Of a stretch of 64,000 nt of DNA, positions 63,475-64,000 are shown piece after piece. The stretch is taken from the IMG/VR virus record IMGVR_UViG_3300043403_000102, positions 18,089 through 82,088 of that record. One strand, written 5' to 3'. The DNA is from a virus. The notes under the pieces are model-generated. The model had not been told where the DNA came from. It did not search any database and saw only the letters and a list, made by a program, of their open reading frames with translations. The stretch's first letter is position 1, and every line of letters begins with the position of its first letter. The position numbers were made by a program, and so were the translations under genes.

Positions 63475-64000
63475 TTAGTAAGAGCCGTAACGGCGAACGT
63501 TCATGTTGAACGCGCTTGCTCGAATGTCGCCCAAGGCCACGGCGTTGTTCACGACCGCATTGATCGAAAGCTGCGGAGTGGTCTTCTCGACGAACGTCAC
63601 CAGGGCCTGAGTCATGTGGCGAAAGTTCGCGACCTGCATGCCGTGAACGATTGAGTAACTCACGAAGGGCGCGAGTGCCCCGCCGAAGACTGAGTTCAGG
63701 TAAGAGCGCAAGCGCAGCACCTCGGGAACCGTGGCAGTGATGCCCATGAAGTTCACCAGTGCTTGATTCGCGGTGACCGGGCATGAGGTCAGCGTGATGT
63801 CCATGTCGGCCAACGTGATCGGAGCCAACGTTGGCTCCATGAACGAGCCGTCACCGGCTGTCGCCCAATCTCCCGAGTAGACGCACGCTTTGATGGACGA
63901 GGACCCTGCCGAAGTCCAACCCACTCCGATGTAGAGGGCTCCTGCAATCGTGGGCCCTCGGGGGGTTTGAATGTTGGCCGTTGGGCGCCCTTGAGCGTCT
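63475..64000 (-). CDS. structural protein (partial, 5' end off window)
   Basis: The frame runs open through the right edge; the visible part is about 174 residues and reads ...DAQGRPTANIQTPRGPTIAGALYIGVGW. It contains KACVYSGDWATAGDGSF, DITLTSCPVTANQ, VNFMGITATVPEVLRLR and a C-terminal NAVALGDIRASAFNMNVRRYGSY. Beta-rich with few charges, it looks like a tail or baseplate structural protein. The true start lies outside the window. Confidence 0.6.
   Translation of the reverse strand, partial: DAQGRPTANIQTPRGPTIAGALYIGVGWTSAGSSSIKACVYSGDWATAGDGSFMEPTLAPITLADMDITLTSCPVTANQALVNFMGITATVPEVLRLRSYLNSVFGGALAPFVSYSIVHGMQVANFRHMTQALVTFVEKTTPQLSINAVVNNAVALGDIRASAFNMNVRRYGSY

Overview
This window is a 64 kb piece of a tailed, double-stranded DNA phage genome. 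The inserts are GC-rich and genes are packed tightly, with ATGA, GTGA or TGATG overlaps at many junctions. Nearly every gene lies on the minus strand. The only convincing plus-strand gene is a glycosyltransferase at 60335-61039, and a plus-strand intrinsic terminator at 42511-42553 points to one large plus-strand RNA. Two lipoproteins with lipoboxes, a periplasmic-type transglycosylase, an amidase and small membrane proteins suggest a Gram-negative, high-GC host; a more precise host cannot be read from the sequence. No integrase or clear lysogeny repressor is visible, and the phage carries its own replication and recombination set, so a virulent lifestyle is likely.

Layout, left to right (transcription runs right to left). 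1-9092: capsid module with major capsid protein (cut by the left edge), scaffold, decoration-like proteins, MuF-type protein, two homing-type endonucleases, a HAD phosphatase and the portal. 9096-18451: packaging and accessory genes, with a Tad2-like anti-Thoeris protein, a ParB-methyltransferase, the nuclease half of the large terminase, an 836-residue zincin/SOD/kinase-like fusion, two lipoproteins, a transglycosylase and a Dam-like methyltransferase. 18768-29735: small accessory genes dominated by a tandem array of Cys/His microproteins. The ATPase half of the large terminase and a TerS-like gene are embedded in this array, about 13.5 kb from the nuclease half. 30043-41716: SbcC/SbcD-like nuclease, RecA/UvsX, gp32-like SSB, family A polymerase with a UDG-like domain, primase and DnaB-like helicase. 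41717-42635: a gene-free, highly structured stretch. 42636-51674: UvsW-like helicase, ParB-like protein, a phage sigma factor, a MoxR/VWA module and small proteins. 52243-54081: amidase, RuvC-like resolvase and holin/spanin candidates. 54174-64000: tail fibres and adhesins with an oxidoreductase and the divergent glycosyltransferase.

Three regulatory layers can be read. First, nine copies of GTAAAC-N13-CTAAATA (one has N14) lie just upstream of operon-leading genes and are candidate promoters for the phage sigma factor at 45485-46099. Second, a conserved leader, TCGAAAGGACCA, precedes several genes mainly at 45-52 kb. Third, a terminator-ended structured RNA upstream of recA carries the exact complement of that leader in a hairpin loop, so it could act as a small antisense RNA on the leader family.

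The strongest candidates for something undescribed are the split large terminase, the microprotein array around it, the zincin/SOD/kinase fusion, the anti-leader RNA, the repeated promoter, and the plus-strand structured RNA. Protein functions here come from recognisable motifs only; no database search was run.
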